Origin: a virus
DNA: 23,766 nt
Strand: one strand, 5' to 3'
IMG/VR virus record: IMGVR_UViG_3300047366_000094
Location: 1-23,766 of that record
Below, in pieces: positions 8,672 to 14,813 of this stretch (position 1 is the stretch's first letter; each line of letters opens with the position of its first letter). The position numbers and the translations under genes were made by a program. The notes beneath the pieces were generated by a model, which did not search any database, was not told the DNA's origin, and saw nothing but the letters and a program-made list of their open reading frames with translations.

Positions 8672-8842
8672 TCAGTGGGTGGTGAGAGAGACCATGCCAA
8701 GGCCAGGAGTAGTGACCTTTTTCTTGGCGAGGGGTTTGTTATGAACAGAAGGCTTGACGGCCTTCTTACGGGTAGAGAGTTCAGTAGGGGATGCGCTAGG
8801 CAGGGGGCTGGGCTCCACCGGACGCTTGTTCTTGGATTCCAT
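8672..8842 (-). CDS. Small basic Ser/Pro/Lys-rich protein between portal and scaffold
   Basis: A 56-residue frame starts at the ATG at 8842 (MESKNKRPVEPSPLPSASP) and fills the otherwise empty 135 bases between portal and scaffold. It overlaps the portal C-terminus by 47 bases. The codons in the non-overlapping part end mostly in C or T, as in neighbouring genes, which favours real coding. The protein is basic (KKAVK, KPLAKKKV) and proline-rich, with no membrane segment and no recognised family. The frame is open to 8872, but that start lies deeper in the portal gene. A shorter GTG start at residue 8 is possible. Position suggests a minor virion or assembly role. This is inference only. Confidence 0.5.
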   Translation of the reverse strand: MESKNKRPVEPSPLPSASPTELSTRKKAVKPSVHNKPLAKKKVTTPGLGMVSLTTH

Positions 8843-10436
8843 CGACAGTATTTTGTACGGCTTCGAGAGCATCAGGGTTCTTAGATGGATCCAGCATAGG
8901 AGCCTTAGCCAACTGGCCTGCCTGTTGTACCATCGAAGCTTGCATTTGCTGTTGTTGTGCCTGCTGCATTTCCTGTTGCCGTTGCTCAGCAGTCTTGATC
9001 AGTTCAACTGGATCAATACCTTGGGCAGCAGCAAGACGCTTGATAGCCTCTTCAGGATTTACATACTTAACCAAAGCCTCAGGCCCAAGAGCTTGAGCAA
9101 TGGTCTGCATGAATTGCATCAGTGATTCCCTGTCTTGGCCGCGACCGATACCTTCGATACCAGCGATGACCGTGGGGAACACAACACCTTTGGGTAGTTT
9201 AGGCAACACGCCAGAGCGTTGAAGCGTAAACAGTTTTCTTTGCAAATAGGGACGAAGCAGTTCGGTCGTCAGGTTACCGTAGATGCCACCTAATTGCTCG
9301 TTTAATTCTTGTGAAACGTAACGAATTTCTTCGGCTGTTGTACGCTCTGACTGGCGCACGGTCAACACAAGGAATGCTTCGCTCAACCTTTGATTGAGCT
9401 GAGTAATCATTTGGTAGGCGGTTGAGAAGTCTGCTTGCTTCTGGACCTGAACTGCAGACACATCATCAGGGCGGCCCTGAATGATTGCACCATTTCCCGC
9501 CTTCGCCAGAATAGAAGGCTTGACGGTTGCAGAAGGAGATACCAAAAACACCACCTTACTGGCAGCAGCAGAGCCTTCGACCATAGCTTGCATGAGTCCT
9601 TCGAGTGACTTAAGATCACCCAAGTACTCTTCGATTCTGCCTCTTCCGTAATCTTCACCATCGCAAACATTAAAGCGAAGGGGCAAAAATGGGCAGATAG
9701 ATTTAGGCGATTTGCCGTAACTATCTTCAATGATTTCACCGTCTACTTCTTGACGCCAACGCCACTGACCATCCTTGAGCTTGGCCCAAGTGTAGACAGC
9801 AGCTTCATCCTCACCCACAGTCACATCAACAGCTGGCATTGATGTATTGTCATCAACACTGTTGACAGTGCGCTTGGGCTTCTGGAATTGTTCAGGAAGG
9901 AATTGACGATTAATAGATTCAACAGTAACGATCTCGGTGGGCTGACCCTCTCCATCACGGACGACCACATAACGGTCAAGAGGATACAGTTTTACACCAC
10001 TCGAACCCATGTAGACCAGCACATTGCCGGTTACAATTAGATGCTTCATTGCCTGGTGTAGGACCACACGGTCCTGTGATTCAGCAATGTGTTGCATGAT
10101 AACCCGCTCCATTTTGGAGAGGCTCAAGTCAATCTCTGATTTGATCGTAGCATCTAACTCAGGGTCAGAGGCGAGCTTCCCGTCATTAATCTGTAGCTTA
10201 AAAAATGTAGCCGTCACAGGGAACAAACTCAACATGAGCTTACTCGCCATGACGTTACATCCTTTGGCTCCGATTGACTGCCAGGGTGTAGGAAGCTTCT
10301 GCCCATTGGTAACGCCCGTTGTAGGCGTCAGGAGATAGGGCAGAGAGAGCTTCGCACAATCCCTAGCAGTGTCAAGAAAGATCGTTCTGTCGCTTGCTAG
10401 TCGAGCGTAGCGTGATGCGGCAGATTGATTTTCCAT
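8796..10436 (-). CDS. Portal (head-tail connector) protein, T7 gp8-like
   Basis: A 546-residue protein, close to T7 gp8 (536). It starts MENQSAASRYARLASDRTIF and includes the family hallmark LPYLLTP...LPTPWQSIGAKGCNVMASKL (about 33-67), which corresponds to the T7 region ending in GA-GVNNLASKLMLALFP. The following MLSLFPVTATFFKLQI also matches. The C-terminal third holds a Gln-rich helix (EQRQQEMQQAQQQQMQASMV), like the tail of T7 portal proteins. Twelve copies form the vertex through which DNA is packaged and ejected. A GGAG lies 9 bases before the ATG, and the start overlaps the preceding stop by one base (TAATG). Confidence 0.95.
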   Translation of the reverse strand: MENQSAASRYARLASDRTIFLDTARDCAKLSLPYLLTPTTGVTNGQKLPTPWQSIGAKGCNVMASKLMLSLFPVTATFFKLQINDGKLASDPELDATIKSEIDLSLSKMERVIMQHIAESQDRVVLHQAMKHLIVTGNVLVYMGSSGVKLYPLDRYVVVRDGEGQPTEIVTVESINRQFLPEQFQKPKRTVNSVDDNTSMPAVDVTVGEDEAAVYTWAKLKDGQWRWRQEVDGEIIEDSYGKSPKSICPFLPLRFNVCDGEDYGRGRIEEYLGDLKSLEGLMQAMVEGSAAASKVVFLVSPSATVKPSILAKAGNGAIIQGRPDDVSAVQVQKQADFSTAYQMITQLNQRLSEAFLVLTVRQSERTTAEEIRYVSQELNEQLGGIYGNLTTELLRPYLQRKLFTLQRSGVLPKLPKGVVFPTVIAGIEGIGRGQDRESLMQFMQTIAQALGPEALVKYVNPEEAIKRLAAAQGIDPVELIKTAEQRQQEMQQAQQQQMQASMVQQAGQLAKAPMLDPSKNPDALEAVQNTVDGIQEQASGGAQPPA

Positions 10437-10714
10437 TATTGAGATGCTCCAGGAACATTAATACCAGTTGCCTGGCCAGTGATAGTAGGAATAGGAGCAC
10501 GCGGCCGACGCATTGCTGCAGCGCCTTTGCCATCATCTTGGGGACCACGGACAGAAGCAGAACGTTTGATGGTTGCAACTTTCTGACCAGCTGACTCAGG
10601 AGGAGGCAGAGGTGCCGGGGGCGGAGCCGGCGGCGGCGGTGGTGGGGGCGGGGGAGGTGCCGGGGGTGCCGGGGGTGGAGCTTCCACCTTCGGCCTTCTA
10701 GGGGCTAAGCACAT
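10436..10714 (-). CDS. Proline-rich small virion/tail assembly protein, possibly T7 gp7.3-like
   Basis: A 92-residue protein starting MCLAPRRPKVEAPPPAPPAP. A nearly pure Pro/Ala segment spans about residues 12-39. A basic tail with SASVRGPQDDGKG and a Gly-Ile-Asn motif (TGINV) near the end follows. T7 gp7.3 (99 residues), immediately upstream of the portal gene, is also basic and ends in a GGGINI motif. Many podophages have a short Met-Cys, proline-rich protein here. The match is by position and general character, not by alignment. The coding DNA of the proline tract is a G-rich low-complexity run (10617-10680), prone to length change. The stop overlaps the portal start by one base. Confidence 0.7.
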   Translation of the reverse strand: MCLAPRRPKVEAPPPAPPAPPPPPPPPPPAPPPAPLPPPESAGQKVATIKRSASVRGPQDDGKGAAAMRRPRAPIPTITGQATGINVPGASQ

Positions 10715-10716
10715 TG

Positions 10717-10929
10717 TTATTCGAGTTTAGATTTTAGAAACCTGACAATGTGAATACAACCAGACCGAAAGGCCAGGTCACGTTCAGAGATGTTGCTGTC
10801 AGGAAAAACATCTGGGTACATCTCATCCAACTCCTTGATTAGAGTTTTGAGATTTACCTTCCCCCCTACTACACGAGCAAGGGGAACATCAACGGAGTAA
10901 ACATCATCATCCATACTGTGGTAGGTCAT
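10717..10929 (-). CDS. Small unknown protein downstream of RNR beta
   Basis: A 70-residue protein starting MTYHSMDDDVYSVDVPLARV. It is acidic at the N-terminus, with a helix at about residues 25-38 and a C-terminal HIVRFLKSKLE. It overlaps the end of the RNR beta gene by 23 bases. A second in-frame ATG at 10914 would cut the overlap to 8 bases, which is more typical of this genome. The next gene starts 2 bases after its stop. I do not recognise the family. Its place at the junction of nucleotide metabolism and virion genes matches the T7 gp6.5-7 region, but no homology is claimed. Confidence 0.65.
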   Translation of the reverse strand: MTYHSMDDDVYSVDVPLARVVGGKVNLKTLIKELDEMYPDVFPDSNISERDLAFRSGCIHIVRFLKSKLE

Positions 10930-11635
10930 TATTAGAGGCTTCGAAGAACGCAGGCATACGGCTGCGCTGTGTGTCCTTTAGCCCCGGAGCCTTGCCCCGA
11001 GCATAAAGACTGTCGGACTGTTTAATCCAGAAGTCTTTGTTGAGGTATTTGTTCTCGTCCATACCAAGACTATCCATTACCCAAGCGACTGTGGCTCGGC
11101 GCAAACGATTGAGGCTTGATGTGGACTTGAGGCCCAGCTCGGAACATACCATCGTATGGATCGCAACGTGGCACTGTTCGTCTCTTGACACGTCGGCTGC
11201 CGTCGAGCGGAGGCCGATGTCTCCGTTGAATCGGAAGAAGGGGAGGATGACGAAGAAGACACTGCGTTCGAGAATAGCGGCTTTAAGAATAGGATGCTCA
11301 GGCGCATCGAGCCATGCTCTCAAAATATGTTTGGCTTCGTCTTCATATTTTTCTTCCGCACCATGCGCCTTAATGACATAATTAAGGGCAAGGTCATGGT
11401 TCTCTTCATCCTTTTGATTGGACAAAAGAGCTTCGCGCAACCCTGGAGTGTTTGGCAGTTCGCGGTCTAATCCTTGTTGGAGAAACTCGCGTACGGGAAG
11501 TTCGAGGTGGCGGAGTCCGAGTGCTCTTTTCAGAGCATCTTCAGACCCCTCAACTACCTCCCCCTTCTGAACTGCTAAAGGCGTCCACTTGCGCTTCCGA
11601 CTAATAACTTGATCGTAGGGTGATAGCTGTGTCAT
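10907..11635 (-). CDS. nrdB: Ribonucleotide reductase beta (R2-like) subunit, ferritin-like
   Basis: I start at the ATG at 11635, which overlaps the alpha-subunit stop by 4 bases (ATGA), giving 242 residues. The two ExxH motifs of diiron/dimanganese ferritin-like proteins are visible: E77-E-N-H80 in KDEENHDLAL and E153-Q-C-H156 in RDEQCHVAIH. A further likely ligand, E123, lies in ILERSVFFVI, as on helix E of R2 proteins. The protein is shorter than usual (about 320-375). The residue four after the first histidine, where E. coli R2 has its radical tyrosine Y122, is Leu84. The beta subunit would generate the radical used by the adjacent alpha subunit. Cyanopodovirus RNRs of this kind have been described as an unusual class I group earlier mistaken for class II. 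Confidence 0.85.
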   Translation of the reverse strand: MTQLSPYDQVISRKRKWTPLAVQKGEVVEGSEDALKRALGLRHLELPVREFLQQGLDRELPNTPGLREALLSNQKDEENHDLALNYVIKAHGAEEKYEDEAKHILRAWLDAPEHPILKAAILERSVFFVILPFFRFNGDIGLRSTAADVSRDEQCHVAIHTMVCSELGLKSTSSLNRLRRATVAWVMDSLGMDENKYLNKDFWIKQSDSLYARGKAPGLKDTQRSRMPAFFEASNNDLPQYG

Positions 11636-13047
11636 TCTCCGCAGGGAATACAAATGTTGTCTTCTTTTAGGTTAGGGGTGGAACTGCTATCTGGATCAAG
11701 CTCTTCCTCGAACTTAAACATTTCGTGGAAGTCATCATCCAATGCGGCAAAGGCATCATCCTTTGCTTGGGTATCAGGTTGCACCTGCAGACTGTAGTAG
11801 AGACTGGTCTGTGGCGACCTCAACCATTCTTGTAGGAAACGCTCGTCATAGGTACACACATCACTCCAAGAGTTGAAGGAGTACCCGTGGAAAAGGTTTG
11901 TCTTAGTCAGCATCGTTACGATGCCATCGGCAACTCGCTTGTATGCTTTCCAACCTACCTCTGATGCAATCTCACAGTCGGGTGGATAGTCGAAGCTTTG
12001 AGTACCGAACGTGCCGGAGTCACGGTCAACCTGCCGAGAGATAGGAGGTGCAATCTCAGGGGTGGTGGTGAAGCCACGCAGGTCAACGTTCTGATAGCTG
12101 CAGCTGGCTGTCGGTGCAATGGCAAAGGCACGATCCATGTCCATTGCGCGAGCTTCGATAGCTGCAAGCTCAATGCCTAGCCCAATGTTAGAAGCAAGGC
12201 GATAAGCCACAGACTCATTAGGTTGGTTGTTGTTGTAAGCATCAAGTGCTTCACCAAACTCAGCGTATGTGACTTTGTTTTGTGCCAGGAAATTTGCTAG
12301 GCCAAGCATTCCAAGGCCAACCTGACGGTCAATGGTGGGGCTCAAGTATTCACCACTCTTGTCAACACCAGTGCGACCATGAAGTTCACACAGACTCCGC
12401 ATCCCATCACGGAAAGCAATGGATACTTCTTCTGGCTTACAAGCCGCAAGGTTGATGTGCTGCAAGAGGCAGGTGCCACGGCTCTTGAGATACACCTCAA
12501 GGCAAACATTGCTACGGATGCGCTCACCGTTCTGGTCATACTTGATCTTCGATAGCCAGAGATCACCCTTCTTGATGGCGTCAAGAGTGGCACGGATCAG
12601 TTCGGGGTGGGCTTCTTCAAGGAAGTTAGGGTCTACGTTGAGACACTTCTTCATCCAAGGCAGCTGATCACGGGTAGCTGTGACAAACTCAAGAGCGTCC
12701 TTGTGCCAGTAATCGAGGTGAGCCACTGTCGCGCCGTTCTTGTACACTCCACCGCGCCTTAAGGTCTGGTTAAGAGCTGAGTAGAGGTAGGCGAAAGAGA
12801 CAGGACCGCTTGCCGTAAGACCCTTTCCGTTCTCAGCGCCACGGGGACGGAGATCAGAAAGATGAATAGCAACACCAGCTCCGTGGCGTAGCGCGAAAGA
12901 GGCAAAGCGCCAAGAGGCTTCGATGCCTTCGGGTCCCTCCATGCTGTCCGACACGTTAAAGATCGTGCAGCTGACTGGCAAACGGGACTCCGGGTTGTCA
13001 ATCCAATTTTGAACACGGCCGGTACGAACAATTTTTTCAGGTTTCAT
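11632..13047 (-). CDS. nrdA: Ribonucleotide reductase alpha (catalytic) subunit, short cyanophage type
   Basis: I use the ATG at 13047 (MKPEKIVRTGRVQNW, 471 residues), which overlaps the mazG end by 11 bases. A TTG at 13056 is also in frame. Catalytic elements are visible: LPVSC (C27, matching E. coli C225), SNVCLEV with N180, C182 and E184 (the N437-C439-E441 triad, C182 being the thiyl radical site), and C193 (matching C462). APTASCSYQN (about 311-320) is the substrate phosphate loop. The C-terminus ends CIPCGE, a swinging redox pair. The protein is far shorter than bacterial alpha subunits (over 700) and lacks a recognisable ATP-cone at its N-terminus. It reduces ribonucleotides to deoxyribonucleotides for phage DNA synthesis. 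Confidence 0.92.
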   Translation of the reverse strand: MKPEKIVRTGRVQNWIDNPESRLPVSCTIFNVSDSMEGPEGIEASWRFASFALRHGAGVAIHLSDLRPRGAENGKGLTASGPVSFAYLYSALNQTLRRGGVYKNGATVAHLDYWHKDALEFVTATRDQLPWMKKCLNVDPNFLEEAHPELIRATLDAIKKGDLWLSKIKYDQNGERIRSNVCLEVYLKSRGTCLLQHINLAACKPEEVSIAFRDGMRSLCELHGRTGVDKSGEYLSPTIDRQVGLGMLGLANFLAQNKVTYAEFGEALDAYNNNQPNESVAYRLASNIGLGIELAAIEARAMDMDRAFAIAPTASCSYQNVDLRGFTTTPEIAPPISRQVDRDSGTFGTQSFDYPPDCEIASEVGWKAYKRVADGIVTMLTKTNLFHGYSFNSWSDVCTYDERFLQEWLRSPQTSLYYSLQVQPDTQAKDDAFAALDDDFHEMFKFEEELDPDSSSTPNLKEDNICIPCGE

Positions 13048-13435
13048 CTGCAACAAGGTCAGTGAGAACAGGTGGTTGATAGTTCTTCCCCTTCAGTATC
13101 TTACCATCGTCACGGCGTAGGGGCTTGCCATCAACGAGTTTGCTCATATTTGATTCATAAACACGGCGCATGGCTGTGTCCAAATCCCAACCGCGAGCAG
13201 CGGCATATTGAAAACAGACGAACACCAAGTCAGCCAGCTCTTTCAGCTGGTGTTCCTTGTTCTCTAAACGAGAGATGTTGTTGTCTGAAAACTCAAGATC
13301 AAATGCTTCATCAAATTCGTTGAGCTCTTCAACGATTAGACGATGCTGCATTTCATGGACGCATTCGTCCTGGGTGTTGACCAGTTGACCCATAGCCACT
13401 CGAAATTCGATGGCCTGTTGCATTAGCGATGTCAT
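13037..13435 (-). CDS. mazG: MazG-like nucleotide pyrophosphohydrolase
   Basis: Started at the ATG at 13435, which overlaps the preceding stop by 4 bases (ATGA), giving 132 residues from MTSLMQQAIEFRVAMGQLVN. The frame is open to 13489, but that extra part lies inside the upstream gene. The magnesium-binding pattern of the all-alpha NTP pyrophosphohydrolase family is clear: E36-E37-L-N-E40 in VEELNEFDEAF, then E66-L-A-D69 in KELADLVFVCF. A C-terminal SNMSKLVDGKPLRRDDGKIL segment matches the phosphoribosyl-ATP-diphosphatase-like phage proteins. Such enzymes hydrolyse NTPs or dNTPs. In cyanophages they have been proposed to act on nucleotide pools or ppGpp, but the substrate here is unknown. 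It lies directly upstream of the RNR genes. Confidence 0.9.
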   Translation of the reverse strand: MTSLMQQAIEFRVAMGQLVNTQDECVHEMQHRLIVEELNEFDEAFDLEFSDNNISRLENKEHQLKELADLVFVCFQYAAARGWDLDTAMRRVYESNMSKLVDGKPLRRDDGKILKGKNYQPPVLTDLVADET

Positions 13436-13824
13436 TGTTGGTGCAGTTGCTGGAGCTTGCGGTTGACATAAGCATGGACCTTTAGCCAATCATCGAGTTC
13501 AGATTCCCCCGACTTGTGGCCAGCACGACAAATGTATTTTACACAGTTGCCTGCCAAATAGTCAAGCTCTTGATCGACAATGAAATCCCAGATCTCAATC
13601 GTCCCCCTCTTGTAGTGGGCCGGATTGCTTTTGGAAGTTTCCTTTGAAGAGCTCTCGGTAGGCTGGGTTTCTTCTGATGGCGAAGAGTTCTGCTTCCCGT
13701 AGAACACGTCCCAGGGGTCCTGGCTTTCTTGATAGTAGGTCAAAGTAGATTCGTAATCGAAAAAGGATTCTATGTCTTCGTAGTTCAACTTGGACAAGAA
13801 GTTCCTGGAGGGCGACTTGAGCAT
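13432..13824 (-). CDS. DUF3310 protein, T7 gp1.7 (nucleotide kinase)-like
   Basis: The C-terminal 60 residues form a recognisable DUF3310 domain: HYKRGTIEIWDFIVDQ, then LAGNCVKYICRAGHKSG and DDWLKVHAYVNRKL. The family is marked by the HY, GN--KY--R and D--K--Y elements seen here. T7 gp1.7, which carries this domain, is a nucleoside monophosphate kinase acting on dTMP and dGMP. The N-terminal half is a Ser/Thr/Glu linker (about residues 46-66) plus an aromatic, acidic segment. The start is uncertain: ATG at 13824 is used (130 residues), and a GTG at 13836 is in frame. Neither has a good Shine-Dalgarno motif. The N-terminal half overlaps another open frame (13595-13909) almost completely. Confidence 0.85.
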   Translation of the reverse strand: MLKSPSRNFLSKLNYEDIESFFDYESTLTYYQESQDPWDVFYGKQNSSPSEETQPTESSSKETSKSNPAHYKRGTIEIWDFIVDQELDYLAGNCVKYICRAGHKSGESELDDWLKVHAYVNRKLQQLHQQ

Positions 13825-13909
13825 AGAAGAACACACGAGGATCTACAACGTAGATAAAGAAGGCAATACCTATGCAGCTCCAAACTCCTATGGCGGTGTA
13901 GTTGGCCAT
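13595..13909 (-). CDS. Possible overlapping membrane protein ORF
   Basis: A 104-residue frame starts at an ATG at 13909, 22 bases inside the end of nblA. It begins MANYTAIGVWSCIGIAFFIY, a convincing single membrane helix. Its first 25 or so codons end mostly in C or T, like genuine genes here, and this part fills the gap between nblA and the DUF3310 gene. From about 13836 on it overlaps the DUF3310 frame, which is offset by one base, and its codons become arginine-rich and unlike neighbouring genes. It could be a real overlapping gene, or the first part could be joined to DUF3310 by a +1 frameshift or a sequence error. No homolog is recognised. Confidence 0.38.
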   Translation of the reverse strand: MANYTAIGVWSCIGIAFFIYVVDPRVFFYAQVALQELLVQVELRRHRILFRLRIYFDLLSRKPGPLGRVLREAELFAIRRNPAYRELFKGNFQKQSGPLQEGDD

Positions 13910-14085
13910 TGTTTTATCAGGTTAGAAAGATTATTAGACAGAATAAAATTCTGCTTTTGCAACTGCATGTATAGATCAAGCAGATCTTGCTTGTCTATTT
14001 GTGTTGCGAGATCTTCTATCCTTCGGAGTTTGAACTGTTGCTCCAGGGTCAGCTCGACAACTGGGGGTGGAGGGAAGGGTTCCAT
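13888..14085 (-). CDS. nblA: NblA-like phycobilisome degradation protein
   Basis: A 65-residue protein starting MEPFPPPPVVELTLEQQFKL. The LTLEQQFKLR segment (about 12-21), a two-helix pattern of alternating hydrophobic residues and an N-x-L-x-x-L-I-K-Q end match the NblA family (about 60 residues, usually LSLEQQF-LR near the N-terminus). NblA is a small adaptor that binds phycobiliproteins and the ClpC chaperone, so that host phycobilisomes are broken down. In phages it is an auxiliary metabolic gene, reported from several cyanophages. The gene overlaps the exonuclease end by 37 bases, and the proline-rich start is coded in that overlap. It implies a host with phycobilisomes. The gene after it overlaps its 3' end if the membrane ORF is real. 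Confidence 0.9.
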   Translation of the reverse strand: MEPFPPPPVVELTLEQQFKLRRIEDLATQIDKQDLLDLYMQLQKQNFILSNNLSNLIKQWPTTPP

Positions 14086-14813
14086 AGGATAGGTTCTTTG
14101 GTTGTTGAGTTGTACTCGCCTGGTCGCAGAATCCTTGCCAGCCTTGCGTTACGCAAAGCATCATCGATAGTCAACCCCGCCTTTTCATAAGACGTTACGA
14201 TTGCTTCCCACGGATCTTCTGCCTTAGCCAAGATTTTTTCTGCGCCCTTGCTACCAACGCCAGGTACGCCTTTGTATCCATCGACTGGATCACCGGTAAG
14301 GCATTGAGTCCAGAACCAGTAATCAGCCTCTTCAGTAGTGACCTGTAATAATTCGTTGCCATTGAATAAGTTGCAAGATATTTGCTTCAGGTCTTTGTCA
14401 GGAGATACAAGGATAAAATCGCTAGGATCACAATGGCATTCCAGACCCAATGCGTCATCAGCTTCGAGGTTTTCATAACGAATAGTTTTGTAATTGGCAT
14501 TGCACCATTCCAAAAGCCGCTTGTAACCTACTGGTTTTCGCTTGGTGCGCTTGCCTTTGTATTCAGGGTCGATGGTCTTTCTGAAGTTCTTACTGCTAGA
14601 GAAGAACAACAGCACACGTTCTGTGTTAAATCTTTTCTTGAGACAATCAATGTCATAGTTAAATGATCTGATCACCTCTTTGAAATTAGAAGCGATGGTT
14701 ACAAGATCATCGCCCCAATCTAGTTCTGTCTCGTTTACCTGGCAACTACGGTAAGCATAGAAGTCTGCGTCAATCCGCAGCTCCGGCTCAGTGACAGTCG
14801 GCCCAGGTCGCAC
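14049..14813 (-). CDS. 5'-3' exonuclease, T7 gp6-like
   Basis: FEN/5' nuclease family motifs appear in order: RIDADFYAYRS (D15 and D17), KPVGYKRLLEW, LEADDALGL (E117, D119, D120), VSPDKDLKQI (D139, D141) and GDPVDGYKGVPGVGSKGAEKIL (D175, D178, then the helix-hairpin-helix). These acidic residues bind the two catalytic metals. T7 gp6 removes RNA primers, degrades host DNA and aids recombination. The start is ambiguous. I choose the GTG at 14813 (254 residues, 26-base overlap with the polymerase gene, weak GGAA upstream). An ATG at 14903 would add 30 Ser/Lys/Arg-rich low-complexity residues coded inside the polymerase gene. The end (LWNPSLHPQLSS) runs a few residues past the LW-P end of T7 gp6. 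Confidence 0.92.
   Translation of the reverse strand: MRPGPTVTEPELRIDADFYAYRSCQVNETELDWGDDLVTIASNFKEVIRSFNYDIDCLKKRFNTERVLLFFSSSKNFRKTIDPEYKGKRTKRKPVGYKRLLEWCNANYKTIRYENLEADDALGLECHCDPSDFILVSPDKDLKQISCNLFNGNELLQVTTEEADYWFWTQCLTGDPVDGYKGVPGVGSKGAEKILAKAEDPWEAIVTSYEKAGLTIDDALRNARLARILRPGEYNSTTKEPILWNPSLHPQLSS

Noticed and set aside
10436-10714. Met-Cys starts (here and in gp14) as lipoprotein signals
   Set aside because: There is no signal peptide or lipobox before the cysteine. Met-Cys starts occur in other podovirus virion proteins such as T7 gp14.
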